Assembly: GCF_000208865.1 (NCBI RefSeq)
Contig: NC_018386.1
Coordinates: forward strand, 62,001-126,000
Source: Neospora caninum Liverpool
Lineage: Eukaryota > Apicomplexa > Conoidasida > Eucoccidiorida > Sarcocystidae
DNA: 64,000 nucleotides
Direction: 5' to 3'
Below are positions 40,064 to 52,429 of this stretch, one piece after another. The position numbers and the translations under genes were made by a program. The notes beneath the pieces were generated by a model, which saw only the letters and a list, made by a program, of their open reading frames with translations, did no database searches and was not told the DNA's origin. Positions within the stretch are counted from its first letter, which is position 1, and every line of letters starts with the position of its first letter.

Positions 40064-42016
40064 TACCTAGGAAACTGCCTATGACTCTCCAGTTCTGAGG
40101 TGCGGACGACTGCGTTCTTGAGGACTGCTGGACACCACTACCCCACTGTGCTTTTTTCGTTTCGCAAAGCAGATTTGTGAGCGGAAAGGACGCTGTGAAT
40201 CACAGGGCGCCGAGAAGTCTCGCTGAGTGGAACAGAACGCCCACGTGATGCGAGACATCCTGAGCAGTCTGAAGCGACACCGAGCCTCTACACGACACAG
40301 TTCATGGGCTGTCGACGCGGCCACGCGGCCCAGTTGAGACTGTGCTTCATTTCAAGAAAGGACGGCTTCATCTCCATGAAGTTCAGAGACGTCTTTTGCT
40401 CGACATCTCAGCACCTCCGGTGACACTCGACGCACCAACGGACGCCTAACGAAGTTCTCGTGCTTGCTGTTTGCCTGTCCGTTTGCTTCTGGGCCCTTTT
40501 GCTCCGTCTTTGGTTTACAGACACAAACGTATTGGTTCGATTTCAATGCTGCCGTAAAACAAAAAATAAAGGGTCAAATGGAGCTGAACCGCTTGCCGTC
40601 GGGTCATGAGCCCACGTGTCGAGACAGGGAGGCGGAAAAACCAGTTCAAAAATGGAGAGAGACGGCGGTTCGCCCCCGCTGAATCTTCAAGTTGTACCGG
40701 CAGGTATGCACTCTGTGCGATTCACTCCGTGAAATCGCACTTTCTTCACATGCGGCACGTTTATTCATCCTCGCCCTTCCCGCCTGAGACGGTGTGTCAG
40801 GAGACCAGGCGGAGTCGCTCATTTAAAATTGGGACAGTCGTGCAGGTTCAAATTTTGTGTAATCCCTCTTTTGCGACTCGACCGTCGTGGGTTTTAATGT
40901 GTATGAACTGGAAAAGATCCAGAAAAGATCATAGCTGCTTTTGAAGGGGATGAAAGATTCACCCTAACCTCCCCATGCCTGTAGTCTCATCGGACACATG
41001 CGAACGCGCATGGTCCACATGCGAATTTGTGGAGTTTGCCGCTACAGAGGGAATTCCAAGTGTTTTTTAAGTGGTACGGAGGGAATGGAACGGATCTCTT
41101 TTGTGGCCTTTCGGGGTTTTCATCGCGCAGCCTCCCTTCGATCCTAGTGCACCAATCTACGGGAGGAGCACACCTCTCGCTGGTTTCGGGTTGCGAGGTG
41201 ATTCGCCCTCGCAAAGGGGACTTCAGGGCTTTCGCCTTTTTACAAGCCGGAAAGCAGCAGAGAGAAAACAGGAGGGGGCCAGAGAGGAAAAGAAATCCGG
41301 TTTTTCTGCGAAACAGGCAGGCACAGGCTGCAAATGGGACGCGCGCCTCGCGAGACAGAAGGCTGCTTTGGCATTTCGGGGTGCCGCCAACTCGAATTTC
41401 TGTCCCTTTCCCGTTTGTCTTCTGTCCGGTTGATTTCTTGCACTTTTTGTGGCACAGCGAACCGTCGAAAGGTTGCGCTTTCCGCGACTTCCGCCCTCTC
41501 TGCGTTGCTCCAATTATCCAGAATTACCGGCGTGGTGTGTGCGAAAAAAGAACGAAAAAACCGCTCTGCGGCTGCAGCTTTGTGTGTCAAATGTACATTT
41601 GACGCGACGCATGCGGAGAGGCAGGTAGAGTCTCGCGCAGTCTTGCTGACAGATTGCTTCGAATCATCTTCAGTGACAAAGGATGTAATTCTAGGAACTG
41701 GAAAATCTTCTCTGCCCCCAGTGGTAGGGGCAGAAGCAACAGTCTCTCGCGTGCCTTCACTCTGTCCGAACAAGGGAGGAATCAGTAGAAAGTCCTTCTA
41801 TTTGTCTCTCGAGAATAGCGGAACAGAAACACCGAACAAAAAAGCGGAACAGGATGCGCGAAACCTGTTATCCTCTGTTAGATACTAACGATACGTATTC
41901 CTAGGATGCGCTAGTTCCTCTCTGCGCTTCCCGAGGGAGGGAAAGGCTGACCTGTCCTCCGTCTCGTTTGCAGCTCTATTTTGTCCCGGTAAACAATCAA
42001 CAATTCCCGTGCAGCA

Positions 42017-45000
42017 ATGTTAGCAGGAGCGACTGACGAGGCGCTTGGCACGCGTCTGCGGTGCGGTCCCTCTCAATCGCTCTGTCTGCTTTGGAAGCGA
42101 CAGACGAAAGCGGGAACACCTTCTGTCTCTCTTGCTCCCCTTGCCTCGCCGCCGCCGCTCGAGCCCACGGCCTGCTTAGACCCGAGCGCGGTCTTCTCCC
42201 CATGGCAGGCGAGACGTCTCCGAAAACGAAACGCAGTACCAGCCATTTGCTTCTCTTTCTCTCTAGTTTTTGCTGTGTCTCTTCTCCTTCCATGCGCGCT
42301 CTCCGCAACGGGGCGCGACGAGAACGGCCCCTTTTTCTCATCCGCCAGACGCGGCGACTCCACTGTGTCTTCGCCTCGAAGCAACCTCCCAGCGCAGGAG
42401 AGAGAGACAGCCGCTCCACGACAAAGTGAGGAGGCAACCGTCGGAGGGTTAGCGAACGAAAAGGATGAGGAGAGTGGAGAGATCTCCCCCGGAGCGCACG
42501 GAGCAAGGACACCAGTTGGGGCGAGACGTGGACCGGCAGCTAGCCCGGACGGCGACGCATCCGCTCCCGACGAGCAGCAGGCGTTTGGACATCCACACGC
42601 CGCTCGAGAAAACAGAAACGCTAGCTCAGAACAGGAAACGAGCGCCGCCCCTCCATACTTTGCTAGTCGTGTTTCTTCGTCGCCTCCGGCAGCGCCACAG
42701 ACCTCAGCAATCGAAGGATTGTTGCCCACGTCTTTGGCGCCTCCCATAGCGCGAGGGACGCCGTCTTTCTCACAAACTTCCCCAAGCAAAAACGACACTT
42801 TGGTTCGCGCTTCCGCTGAGAATACCTCCCTTTTGCCTCCGTCTCGAAGCTTCTTTCGAACTTACTTTCGCCTCGCGCGGTCTCCGAAATGCATCTTCGC
42901 TCGAGCTCTACGCGGCAAGTCTGCCTTCTGCCACTGGCCGGGGCTCGAGGGTTTTGCAGATCCGCGGGGCCCTAAGCAGAAAGAAAAGGAACCATCCTCC
43001 AGGTTCGTCGTGCTCGTTTTTGCGCCTGTCGAGCTTCGACACGGGTTGCCCACGACCAACCTGTGCACTTCAGACTCCACATTTCTTTCCTGGCGCTGTA
43101 AAAAAGTCGAGGTGACGAGCGACGCGCCACGTGACAAACAGCGTTGCGTGGCCCCAAGCGACGTAGGAGGCGAAAGAGTCGCTTCCTCCTTATCGAGGGA
43201 AATCATTAGCAGACCGAGGTTCCCATGCTCCGAAACATCACAGGGGGGGTGTCAGAACAGTTGAGTCCGTCGACCTTCAGAGATCCAGCGCTACCGAAAC
43301 GCAGAAAAACGGAACTGTTCGTGTTATCCAGGGACTGCAGCGCCGCACCGCACACCAAACACGAAACCACCAGAAAAACGAAGGTGCGGGCCGCGTTTGT
43401 CCTCGCTACCAAGAACAGTTTCAAAAGACGACGAAACCGGGACCGAAGAAAGAGATCCGTCTGGGTTTGGGTGTCACTTCAATAGGCTGCACAGACTGGG
43501 CCATCTTGCCTGGGGCAAAGAACGGGGTTAAGGCTAGGCGACCCTGGCATATTGGACAGCAGAGGTGCGAGTGATCGAGTTTCCCAAGTCGGGATGTTAT
43601 TACTTCTCGCAAGACCGTCTGCAGCATCAAAGCGTTGCTCCTCGATTGCTTGCCTTCAAACCCCAACTCGAAAAGCTGTGTTTCGGCTACCTGATCACGG
43701 ACAGCGGATCTGGCGGCTCTCGCTCAGATGCGTCTCTCCTCTCTCTCGTTCGTTTTTTGGTTTGGCGTCTTCTTTTCCTGACAGTTCGTCCGTGTCATCG
43801 CCTGGTCTTGCTCCTTGCTCGCGATGCGCTTCACGCTTCTTTTGCTTCGCGCTCTTTCCTTCTCCCTCGGTCTCCGTCTCTTTGTCTTTCGCTTTGCGCT
43901 GCTTCGGCATCGCCGACGTTTATTTTCTCACCTCTTCCTTTCCCGTTGTCTCTCTTTTCTTCCTGCGTTTCGTCTTTCCGTTCCCAGCGTCTCCACCCTC
44001 GCCGGCCTGGCTCCTTCGGGGACGGTCGTGCGCGAAGTCTTCCCTGTCCACGCCCGGGACTTGCCAGGTCTAACACGGGACTCCACGGTGATCGGAGCCG
44101 CCAGACGCGGAGGAGGTACTTTGCAGACAGAAAAAAAGGGGGAACGCTCCCCCTGCTTCTTTAAGCCGGATAAAAGCTGCTTCACTCCGACCCCCTCAGG
44201 GGAATACAGGTTAAGCCACCCCCCCAATCTCAGACGCACAGAAACACGACCTCTCGAAAAGACCTCAGCGCGCGCCCAAATCGAGGTGCATGCACATGCA
44301 CACACACGCATGCACACGCATGCACATGCACACACACGCATGCACATTCTATACCCATATACACAAACACACATGCATATGTGTTTTTGTGTGGGTGAAT
44401 GCATATTCGCGTGTTTCGGTCTGGATGCGTTCGCCCTCCGTCTCTCGCGTTCCAGTACTCTTCCGTGTCTCCTCTCCCGATGTCCAGGCCGTTTCTTCTC
44501 CCTCCAGTTTCCGGCCTCCGCGTATGGCCCCTCTGAGACCGAGGCGCCAGGCGACTGCGAGACAGGCGACCAGGCGCTGGAGTCTCTCTTTCTCTCTCAG
44601 GCGAGGCGAGAAGCCTGCAGGAGGCATCCCACCTCCGACTTCTCGCCGTCGGAAGAAGCGAAGCCCAAGCGAAGCCAGGCGCTGCCGAAAGACCCGAGAG
44701 GGCCCCTCGGCGCCGGCGAGGCTTCCGAGGGACAGCGACGCCTGCCGCCGCGTGCCGCGAACGCGTCGGAGAGTGGGGAGCGCCGAGGCGCAAGCCTCAA
44801 CCGACCTGAGGAGGGATGGCTGTCTGGACCTGTTATTTTCTTCGAGAAACTGTCCTTCTTCATCCCGGTTGCCTCCCAAGTCCACGGCCAGGCGGCGCCG
44901 CGCTACCTCGTCGCCCTGAGAGCGAAGCTTCGAGGCGCGCGGAGCCGGGGGACGCTCGGGCAAAGACAGCAACAGAAAGAAGACGCAGAAAACAGAGGAA

Positions 45001-48000
45001 ACGGAGAAAGGGGAGAAAGAGGGACACGAGGGAAAAGAGAGGAAGGGGAGGAAAGGGAGGAAGAAGAGGAGGCAGAAGAGTACGTGGTTGAGGGGAGATG
45101 CAGACTCTTTGCAGCAGGGATGGCGTGGCGAGACCTCCCCGACACCGTTCGCCTGACTCTCAAAGACTGTGGCAACAGAACGCAGTCGAGAGAAGAGGAC
45201 TGGGCGATCACGACCCTCGACATCAGCACGATCATGGAAAGAGAGCGGAACAAGAAACGCGGAGACAGCGGCTTCGAAATTCGGTGTGTCTTGAACGCCC
45301 GACAGGCGTCCGGAACCGGAGACGAAGAGACACAGAGAAAAGCGAATCTGTGGACCGGAGAAGAAGACGAAGAAGAAATCCCCCAGATCCTTCCCTCAAA
45401 CATCCTCACTGTCGTTGTGGGTAAGGCGGGAAGACGAAAGGTGTTGCCGATACTCTAGGTTAAGGAACTGCCACTCTCTCCCTTTCTTCCACGCATGCCA
45501 CCGTTTCCGTTTGGAGCCTCCAAGCGAAGTGTTCACCCTTTTTGCCCTCCTTTTCCGTGTCCATCAGCATCTCGCGGCGTCTCGCCTCTCAGTCTGGCTA
45601 TAAGCCTTTCTCCAGTTTCCCCGTCGCCCAGCTACCTTTTTGCTACGTTTCCTCTTTTCCGCACACCTCTGCGCACAAAAACACTGAAGCCTCCGGGATC
45701 CCGACTGACACGTGATTTCCCCTTGCGTCTGTGCGCATTTCTCCTCCAAGAGAGGACGAGAAATCGCTTAGCCCTTGTGCCTCCCTCACTGCGGTCTCTT
45801 GCGGCAAAAAGGTTTGGAACCTGGTCCCTCGAAGATCTTCGGCCCAACAGCCTCACCTACAGGGGCCCAGTCTGTCTGCATGCACTCCCTTTGCATGCAT
45901 CTCGCCTCTATCTCCTTCCTCGTTTTGGAGATGCAACGTCTTTCACCTCTTCAAGTCTCTGTCTTCCCTCGCGCAACTCTCTCTCTCACTGTCTAGGCAC
46001 GTGCATCTTAGCATCCAGAGTTCGAGTGCATACATGCCTGGTGATTCACATGCACGCCTGGCCGTAGGTATGTGTGCATAGGCATAGACACAAACAGGTG
46101 TTTGTCTGTAGGGATGGAAGGCCGCTGGAGAAACCGCAAACCGCGCAACTCTTTGTGCGGGCTTCGCCCTGTCTCCGTGTGTCTCCAGGCGGTCGCCAGT
46201 GCCCCGCTGGAATGCAGGAGGAGGAGCGAGGGACGGGGGCGTGTGTCCCCTGCGATCGCCGCAAGGGCTGCGACTCTTCTGCAAAGAGACGCAGTTTTGG
46301 AGACGCGCGAGCATTCCCCGAGTCAGAGGCTGCGGAGTTCACTCGACTGGCGAAGGCGGCCATGGACGATAGGGCAGTGCCTGGAACCCTGTAAGCCCCG
46401 CTTGCCGCCGTCTCCGCGGGAACACATCCCTGTTCTCTTCTCGAGGAGCCTTCGTGTTGGGAGCACTCAGCGAAGTCGCATCCAAATCGGCGCAGGAACG
46501 TGTAACCCGGGACTATTTGACTCAGTTAATTAGGATCGTGTTTGATGTTCCGTACCACCGATCCGAGAGCGGGCTGTCCTTGTGGTTGATACGAATCGAG
46601 TAATGCTGTCACGCAGAGACTTGAACACGTGCCGATACCCCCAAGTGCATGCAGATGCTTGTGTGGTGTACGTTTCACGCAAGAGCCTGACGACGGACAT
46701 CCACCGGACACTTGCGCACGTGCCTCCGCCCGAACATCGGTTATACGTTTCCGGCCCCGGCGCGTCGATCCATCACATAAAGAGACGCTTTGCTTTCACC
46801 TGCCTCCCTCTGCCTCTGTGTCGCCGCATACAGAGGCCGGTGCACGCCGACATCCGTGCCTCCGCGCCCTGGGCGACTCTCGCCCAGTGTCGAGCCCAAC
46901 CCGGAACCGTTTGGGCCGTGTCTGTTTGTGTGTTTGAGACTCCTGCACATCGGGTTTGTTTTGTCCCCTGCATCTCCCGTCTCTGTCGTCCTTTTGCTTA
47001 TCAGGTGGGGCGACCCCTACCCGCTGCGAGGTCCGCACTGCGCCGTGGGGATGTACATGGCGGGATACTCGTTTTCGACTCTGTGCTACATTCACTGCAA
47101 ACCGTTGTACCGGCGCGGCGACAAGACGGCGCCGTACATGCAGTTTCCGGGACTGTTTCTCGTGGAGAAGGAGAAGGAGAACGACTACAACACGTTTCCG
47201 GACTTGGTGCAAACGGACGCGTTCCGCTGCGGCGAAGGCTCCTTCACGTGGCCCTCGCTGTCTGCCTGTTTCCCCGCGCTCCAGGGGTTCGGCGTCCTGG
47301 CGACTCAGCGGTTCGACAGCTCGAGCGAGATGCCGGCTCTGGCCTACTACCGGCGGATGTTCGAATACGGGTACACGGACTGCTACGCTGGGTGGAACAA
47401 CACGTACCCTGGCGATTCGTCGAACGAATGCAAGGCCTTCTCGCAGTATCTGGGCATCGTCCAGCTGGTCGGCACCTGGTCCCAGCCGTTCGACTACGCT
47501 TGCGCGGAAGGCTCGATTTCCCGCAAGGACTTTTTCAGCTCGCCCCGGTGCTATCCCGTCCCGATGAACCGCGCGGCCGCCGGGGCGACGAACCCGACGG
47601 TCACGGGCGCACTCGTGTGCACAGCCGACGGCCTCTTCCGGCCCCCAGGCATGAAGGGGAAGGACTGTCTCTCCTTCGTCGGCGGCGCCTACGCAGCCAG
47701 CACTGGGACACACATGTATCTGCGCGACTTGCCGGGGCAACCCTTCCATCGCGGAGCGTCCGCAAAGGCCCCTGCACGACTGTGCGACACGTACCAGATC
47801 GAGTGCTCGCCCCACGGAGACTTCCCCGCCCTGGACTTTTACGTCAACCTTTTCCCCAAGGCACCGACCGCGGCCGCCGCCGGCTTCTTTCAGCCCCACG
47901 GCGTCGACCGAGACACCGCGGCGCAGCCCCCGTGCCCGTACGGGTTCAAGTGCGCTCTGGCCCAGATGCAGGCCTCGCACCCGCGGCTGCCTTCGCCCTT

Positions 48001-51000
48001 CTCCCTCAGCGCGAGTGGCGTCATTCGCAGTCGACGCGGGATGAGCGGGAGAGAGGTAGGCCGGGGACCCGGAAAGAGAACGCGGATCGGGGAGAAGCGT
48101 CTTTCGCGCGTCGACAGCGGAGGGTCGGGAGTGAGTGAGAGGACGGTGGAAAGCGAGAGCTCGACCCAGAGGGAAGGCCAGGGAGACACGGGAAGAAACG
48201 TGCGTTCAAGACAGCTGAAGAAAGAGAGGGGAGACCGAGCCAGGATCCCGGTCCAAACAAAGCTGTCGCGGCGGGCGGGGTCCCGGAGAAACGGGGCACA
48301 CATGTCTCTCTGTCTTCCGTCTCTCACCCTCGACCGGTGCATTCTCGTGTCTGTACACTCGCCTCTCCCCAGCGATGAGGTTCACGCCCACCTTTCTGCG
48401 TGAGGGGGGGGGAGGTTTCCATCCTGTCAGATTCCATTTTGTCAGGCTCCACCTTGTCAGGTTCCATCTTGTCAGCCGCTTTCGGCATTGAAGGCATTCC
48501 GCTGCGCGAGGGAAGGCTCCCGGCGCAGCGTTTGGAGACGTGTTCCCAGTCGGACGACCACCGAGCTCGCCTGCTCAGATCCAGGCAGACCAGTCGCTTC
48601 GTTCGCGGGTGGTGTCACGCTTTGCGGCAGAGCATTTTGCTGTTTTGCCCGCGGCGTACATACTGTGCACATGTCTTGACGGCGCCTGCTTTTGAACGGA
48701 AACGTTTCAGAACCACCGGGTTGGAAAGAGCAGGTGCGCTTTCCGCTCCCCCCAAGCGCTTCGCTGAGACTGTGGTTGCCTGCCTCTCTCCCATGTCTTC
48801 TTTTTTCGGGCGGCTCTGGACTCTCAGGAACTTCCGCTTGGGGCCGGAGTCAACTTGGGAAATGCCGACACACTGACGGACGTGTGGATCTACATGCCTG
48901 GCGCGAACGCGCCGGAGTATTGCTGCCATGGATGGTAGGTTCAGGCGTTTCGTTATGGTTCCAAAACACCGGGTGGACGAGCGCGCGCGCGTACCGCCAG
49001 GCGTCTTGTGCCTTTCACAGAGGCGGCCTTTGCTTTCCGGCTTACCCCGTCCCGCTCGAGGCACACGAGGGCGTTGTCTCTCCGGCGGCGTGTTCTGAGA
49101 CAAAAGACTGCTCCCTGCAGTCTCCTGTCTCTCTCGTGCTTCCTCGCCTGTTTTTTTCGCAGCGTTCTTCCACGTCCAGCGCCGTTTCGTCGCCGCTCTT
49201 GAGACCCGCGTCCACACGCGCGCGGCCTCTGGTTGCCTTGTCTCTGGTGTTTTCAGTCAGTGCAGCACGACGGGTGACAGCGTTCGCCTCTCCGCAGTGC
49301 CTGCCGGGAGCTTTCGAGGGCGGCGCATGGCGAGCGGAGACATGGGGACCTATCACCTCTGCTCGCCAGGTCACGCCTGCCCGCCTGCCGCCGTCTTTGA
49401 GACGCCGTGCCGAGCCGGGACGTATCAGGGCGCTTCGGGCCGGGACGCATGCAGTCCGGTCGCGCCCGGGGCTGCGGGAACTGGCCTCGGAGCGGTGCGG
49501 CCAGTCCCCTGTCCTCCGGGACACTTTTGCTTGCAAGAAACCCCGACGCCGTTCGCGAATCCGTGTCCAGAGGGAACCTTCAGCGAGCAGGCAGGCGGCA
49601 ACTCGAAGGGGACTTGCTTGCCTTGCCCCGCAGGACACACGTGCGCCAAGGGGACGGGAGGTCGCGCTCGCCCGGGACTCTGTCCCGTCGGGCACTACTG
49701 CGACAGCGGGAAGAGACCGGTGCCGTGTCCGGCGGGGACGCATGCGCCCTACGCGGTTCCTTCGCCCCACATGACAGACGTGACCAAGTGCGTGCCGTGC
49801 CCGGAAAGCGTCGACTGTCCCAAGGGTAGCAGTCTCCACACCCTGCAGATCAACGGCGTGTGCCCCGCAGGTGAGACGGGAATCGCGCGCCGAGTCACGT
49901 GCCAGGCGGAGAGATCCGGCCGGGCGGATGTCCCGAGACAAGGCGTTCCCAGACATGTGTCCGCACAGAGAGCCCTGGAGGTTTCGTCGACGTGCGCAGA
50001 CCGTTCTCTTCTCGCTCCCACTGTTTGCGCCTGCGCCCGCGTTCACAGCTGTGTCCATAGCCAACGAAAGGCAGCTATTCAAAGGTCTGCGTTCATGTAT
50101 GCATGCGCGTGTAGATCCGTCGCACGGCTGTCCGGATGTTGTGGGAGAGGACTTGGAGGCGGACAGGCGTTCGTTTCCCTCGTTTCGTGCTGCGCTCATT
50201 TGAATCCAACAATGCACAAACCCCGCCTTGTCTCCGAGAGCCTTTCGCTACACACCGCCTCACGGCTCTCTCGAGGTGAATGGAGATCTTCCTGTGTATC
50301 TGCATCTCTCCCTGCAGGCGCCTACTGCCCAGGGGGGAACGCGGCGAAGGCGCAAAAGTGCCCTATCGGCATGTACGGCGTGGAGCCTGGTGCCGTGGAG
50401 CCTGCAGACTGTTTGTACTGTACGTCTCGTCCCAAACGCATCCCACGAGCACAGCCTCACCGACGCAGCTTGCGCTAGAAACCGCCATTCACATCAAGCT
50501 ATATACGCATATATATATGAATAGATATATATCTATATATATCTATATAGAGATATATAGGTATACATACACACACACAATTGCATTACATGGGTATGTG
50601 GGCCAGAACGGGAGCTGACGGATGTGTCGACAGGCTGTACATGTTTACGCGCACATGTAGTTAACTTCATAAGTATGTGCGTAGCTTCATTTAGCCACAC
50701 TGTTTCTGAATCCGTACGTGGGTGAGTAGGCATCAGTGGGATGAGGGCTGTATAGGGGGCGTGCTCCAGAAGAGGCGATGCGAAGCGGACGCTTTAACCT
50801 TTGACGATCTGACTGCGTTTGCATTCCCCTTGGATTCACGGCATCGCCTAGCAGCGTAAAGAGTCGACGGTTTTTCCTGGGATTTCCAGCTGCGTCCCCC
50901 TTCCGGTTTCTTCCCAGGCCCAGCAGGCCGTTTCTGTGAAGTGACTCCGCCAGGCGACGCCGACTTTCCTGTCACGGCTGAGCCTTGTCCACCAAACTCG

Positions 51001-52393
51001 TTCAGCATAAACACAGGAGTTGCAGGCAATTCCAGTCGAATCTTCGCAAGCGAGTGGGAGCGCGAAGCGGGTAAGGGGAAGGCGAGAAACGACGCTTGGG
51101 CCTTAACGTCTCCGGACCTACAAGTGCATACGCATGTTTATGTGTACAGATGCACATCTCCGGATGTGCACTTGCACGCAAATGGACGTATGTGCCTGTA
51201 TGCCAACAAAAATACGCATATGTAGTTACGTCTATGCCTATACAGATTCTGCTGCTTCGTTCCAAGAGTTGTATCCACTTATATATATATATATATATAT
51301 ATATGGTTTTGACCTTGTCTATACTTGTTGGGACCTAGTCAGGTTGGACGTTCGACCGATCGGCTAACCGGAAGCGTGACAGCGAGTCTCGAAACCCCTT
51401 CAACTCCACATTTGTCTTTCGATGTACTTCCGTACGTTTTCAGAATTCCTGTCTACATCTCTTCCTTTAGGAATAGACACATTTGTTTGCACATGCGTAT
51501 ACATGCATATGAATGTGGACACGTGTAGGTCTCCAGAAAAAGGACGAGACACTTTTAGCCATAGAGAGAGCCACTCTGAGGCCAAGAATGAACTGGGGAA
51601 AGCCGCTGAAGCTCGCCTCCCCAATCGTCCATTTCGCACCTCTCTTCGGATTCCTTGTTTGCTTCTAGGTGTCCAGATGGTCTTCACGACGAACGGCGGC
51701 GGTCTCTGTCGCACCGAAACTGCGGATTTCTCGCGTTTCACAAATGTTCGACAAGAGGACGGCCGGGGTCTGCCTTCGGACGCGCTCGCGTCCCTCGTGG
51801 AAGGAGACAACCTGTTTTGGATTGTGACCAAGGAGGGACAGGGCTTCGTCTCCGTCGACAATTTGTACAGTTTCAACGTCTTCAATCTCCCTCGAGACGC
51901 AACGCTGCTGGGCTTCGCCAACAGGCGGCTATGGGCGGGTCAGGCTCCCACAGGCCGCCTCCGTTTTTGTCTCCTCTCGCTCGTGCCCCGTCTGGCTCTG
52001 CGCCGGTTCAGTCCGAGTCCTGTTCTGACATTCCCGGCGGCCGTACGCCCCGGCAGGCCTGCCCGCTTGAGTAGAAAAAAACGATCACGGTGTCTGTGTG
52101 AGACTGGACGATATGTGGGCACCGACTCCACGTGCGGGGTAGCAATCTCTATCTGGATGCATCTGTGCGTGTCTCGGTATCCACACGCGAACCGTCAAAA
52201 TGCCCAAGAGCCGATTTACGCCTAGCTATCCACGCAGTCTCGTTGCACACAACTCTGCCTTTCCCTATACACACATTGTCGCGGCGTGAATCTACAAACA
52301 GACGCCCACGGTAGCCCTGTCTACCCTTCGCTTTACACCTGTATATCTGCATCTATATGTAGATCTGTATATGCACTTATCTCCACACCTGAA

Positions 52394-52429
<36 letters not shown>

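Larger units (their letters stand above)
38112..42016. other. Mostly non-coding region between Rab5B and the cysteine-repeat gene
   Basis: Rab5B (minus) and the large plus-strand gene diverge from here, so both promoters must lie inside. Apart from the candidate exon at 39446-39553, the open frame at 38490-39056 and one dispersed repeat copy near 40010-40063, I see no supported gene. 40600-42000 contains several open frames without good starts or family signatures. Confidence 0.45.

Noticed and set aside
43206..43424. Minus-strand frame with an excellent signal-peptide-like stretch ([20 protein letters not shown])
   Set aside because: Its first codon is TTG and no in-frame ATG lies upstream before a stop. 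It has no plausible splice-linked continuation.
43421..43666. Minus-strand frame containing [11 protein letters not shown], reminiscent of a zinc-binding CPxC motif
   Set aside because: Short, a single motif, no continuation, and it is antisense to the tentative exon 43565-43731.
45813..45880. [20 protein letters not shown] reading as an extra exon of the cysteine-repeat gene
   Set aside because: It needs a weak aaaag acceptor, and no donor gives the required phase. The direct join 45420 to 46189 is phase-perfect.
46796..47980. 394-codon minus-strand frame opposite the large exon at 47005-48055
   Set aside because: The plus strand has the phase-consistent, Cys-bearing reading that links to neighbouring exons; the minus reading does not.
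46582..48138. 518-codon plus-strand frame overlapping the same exon
   Set aside because: Different frame from the spliced one. It lacks the CPxG pattern and is Arg-rich, typical of a GC-rich shadow.
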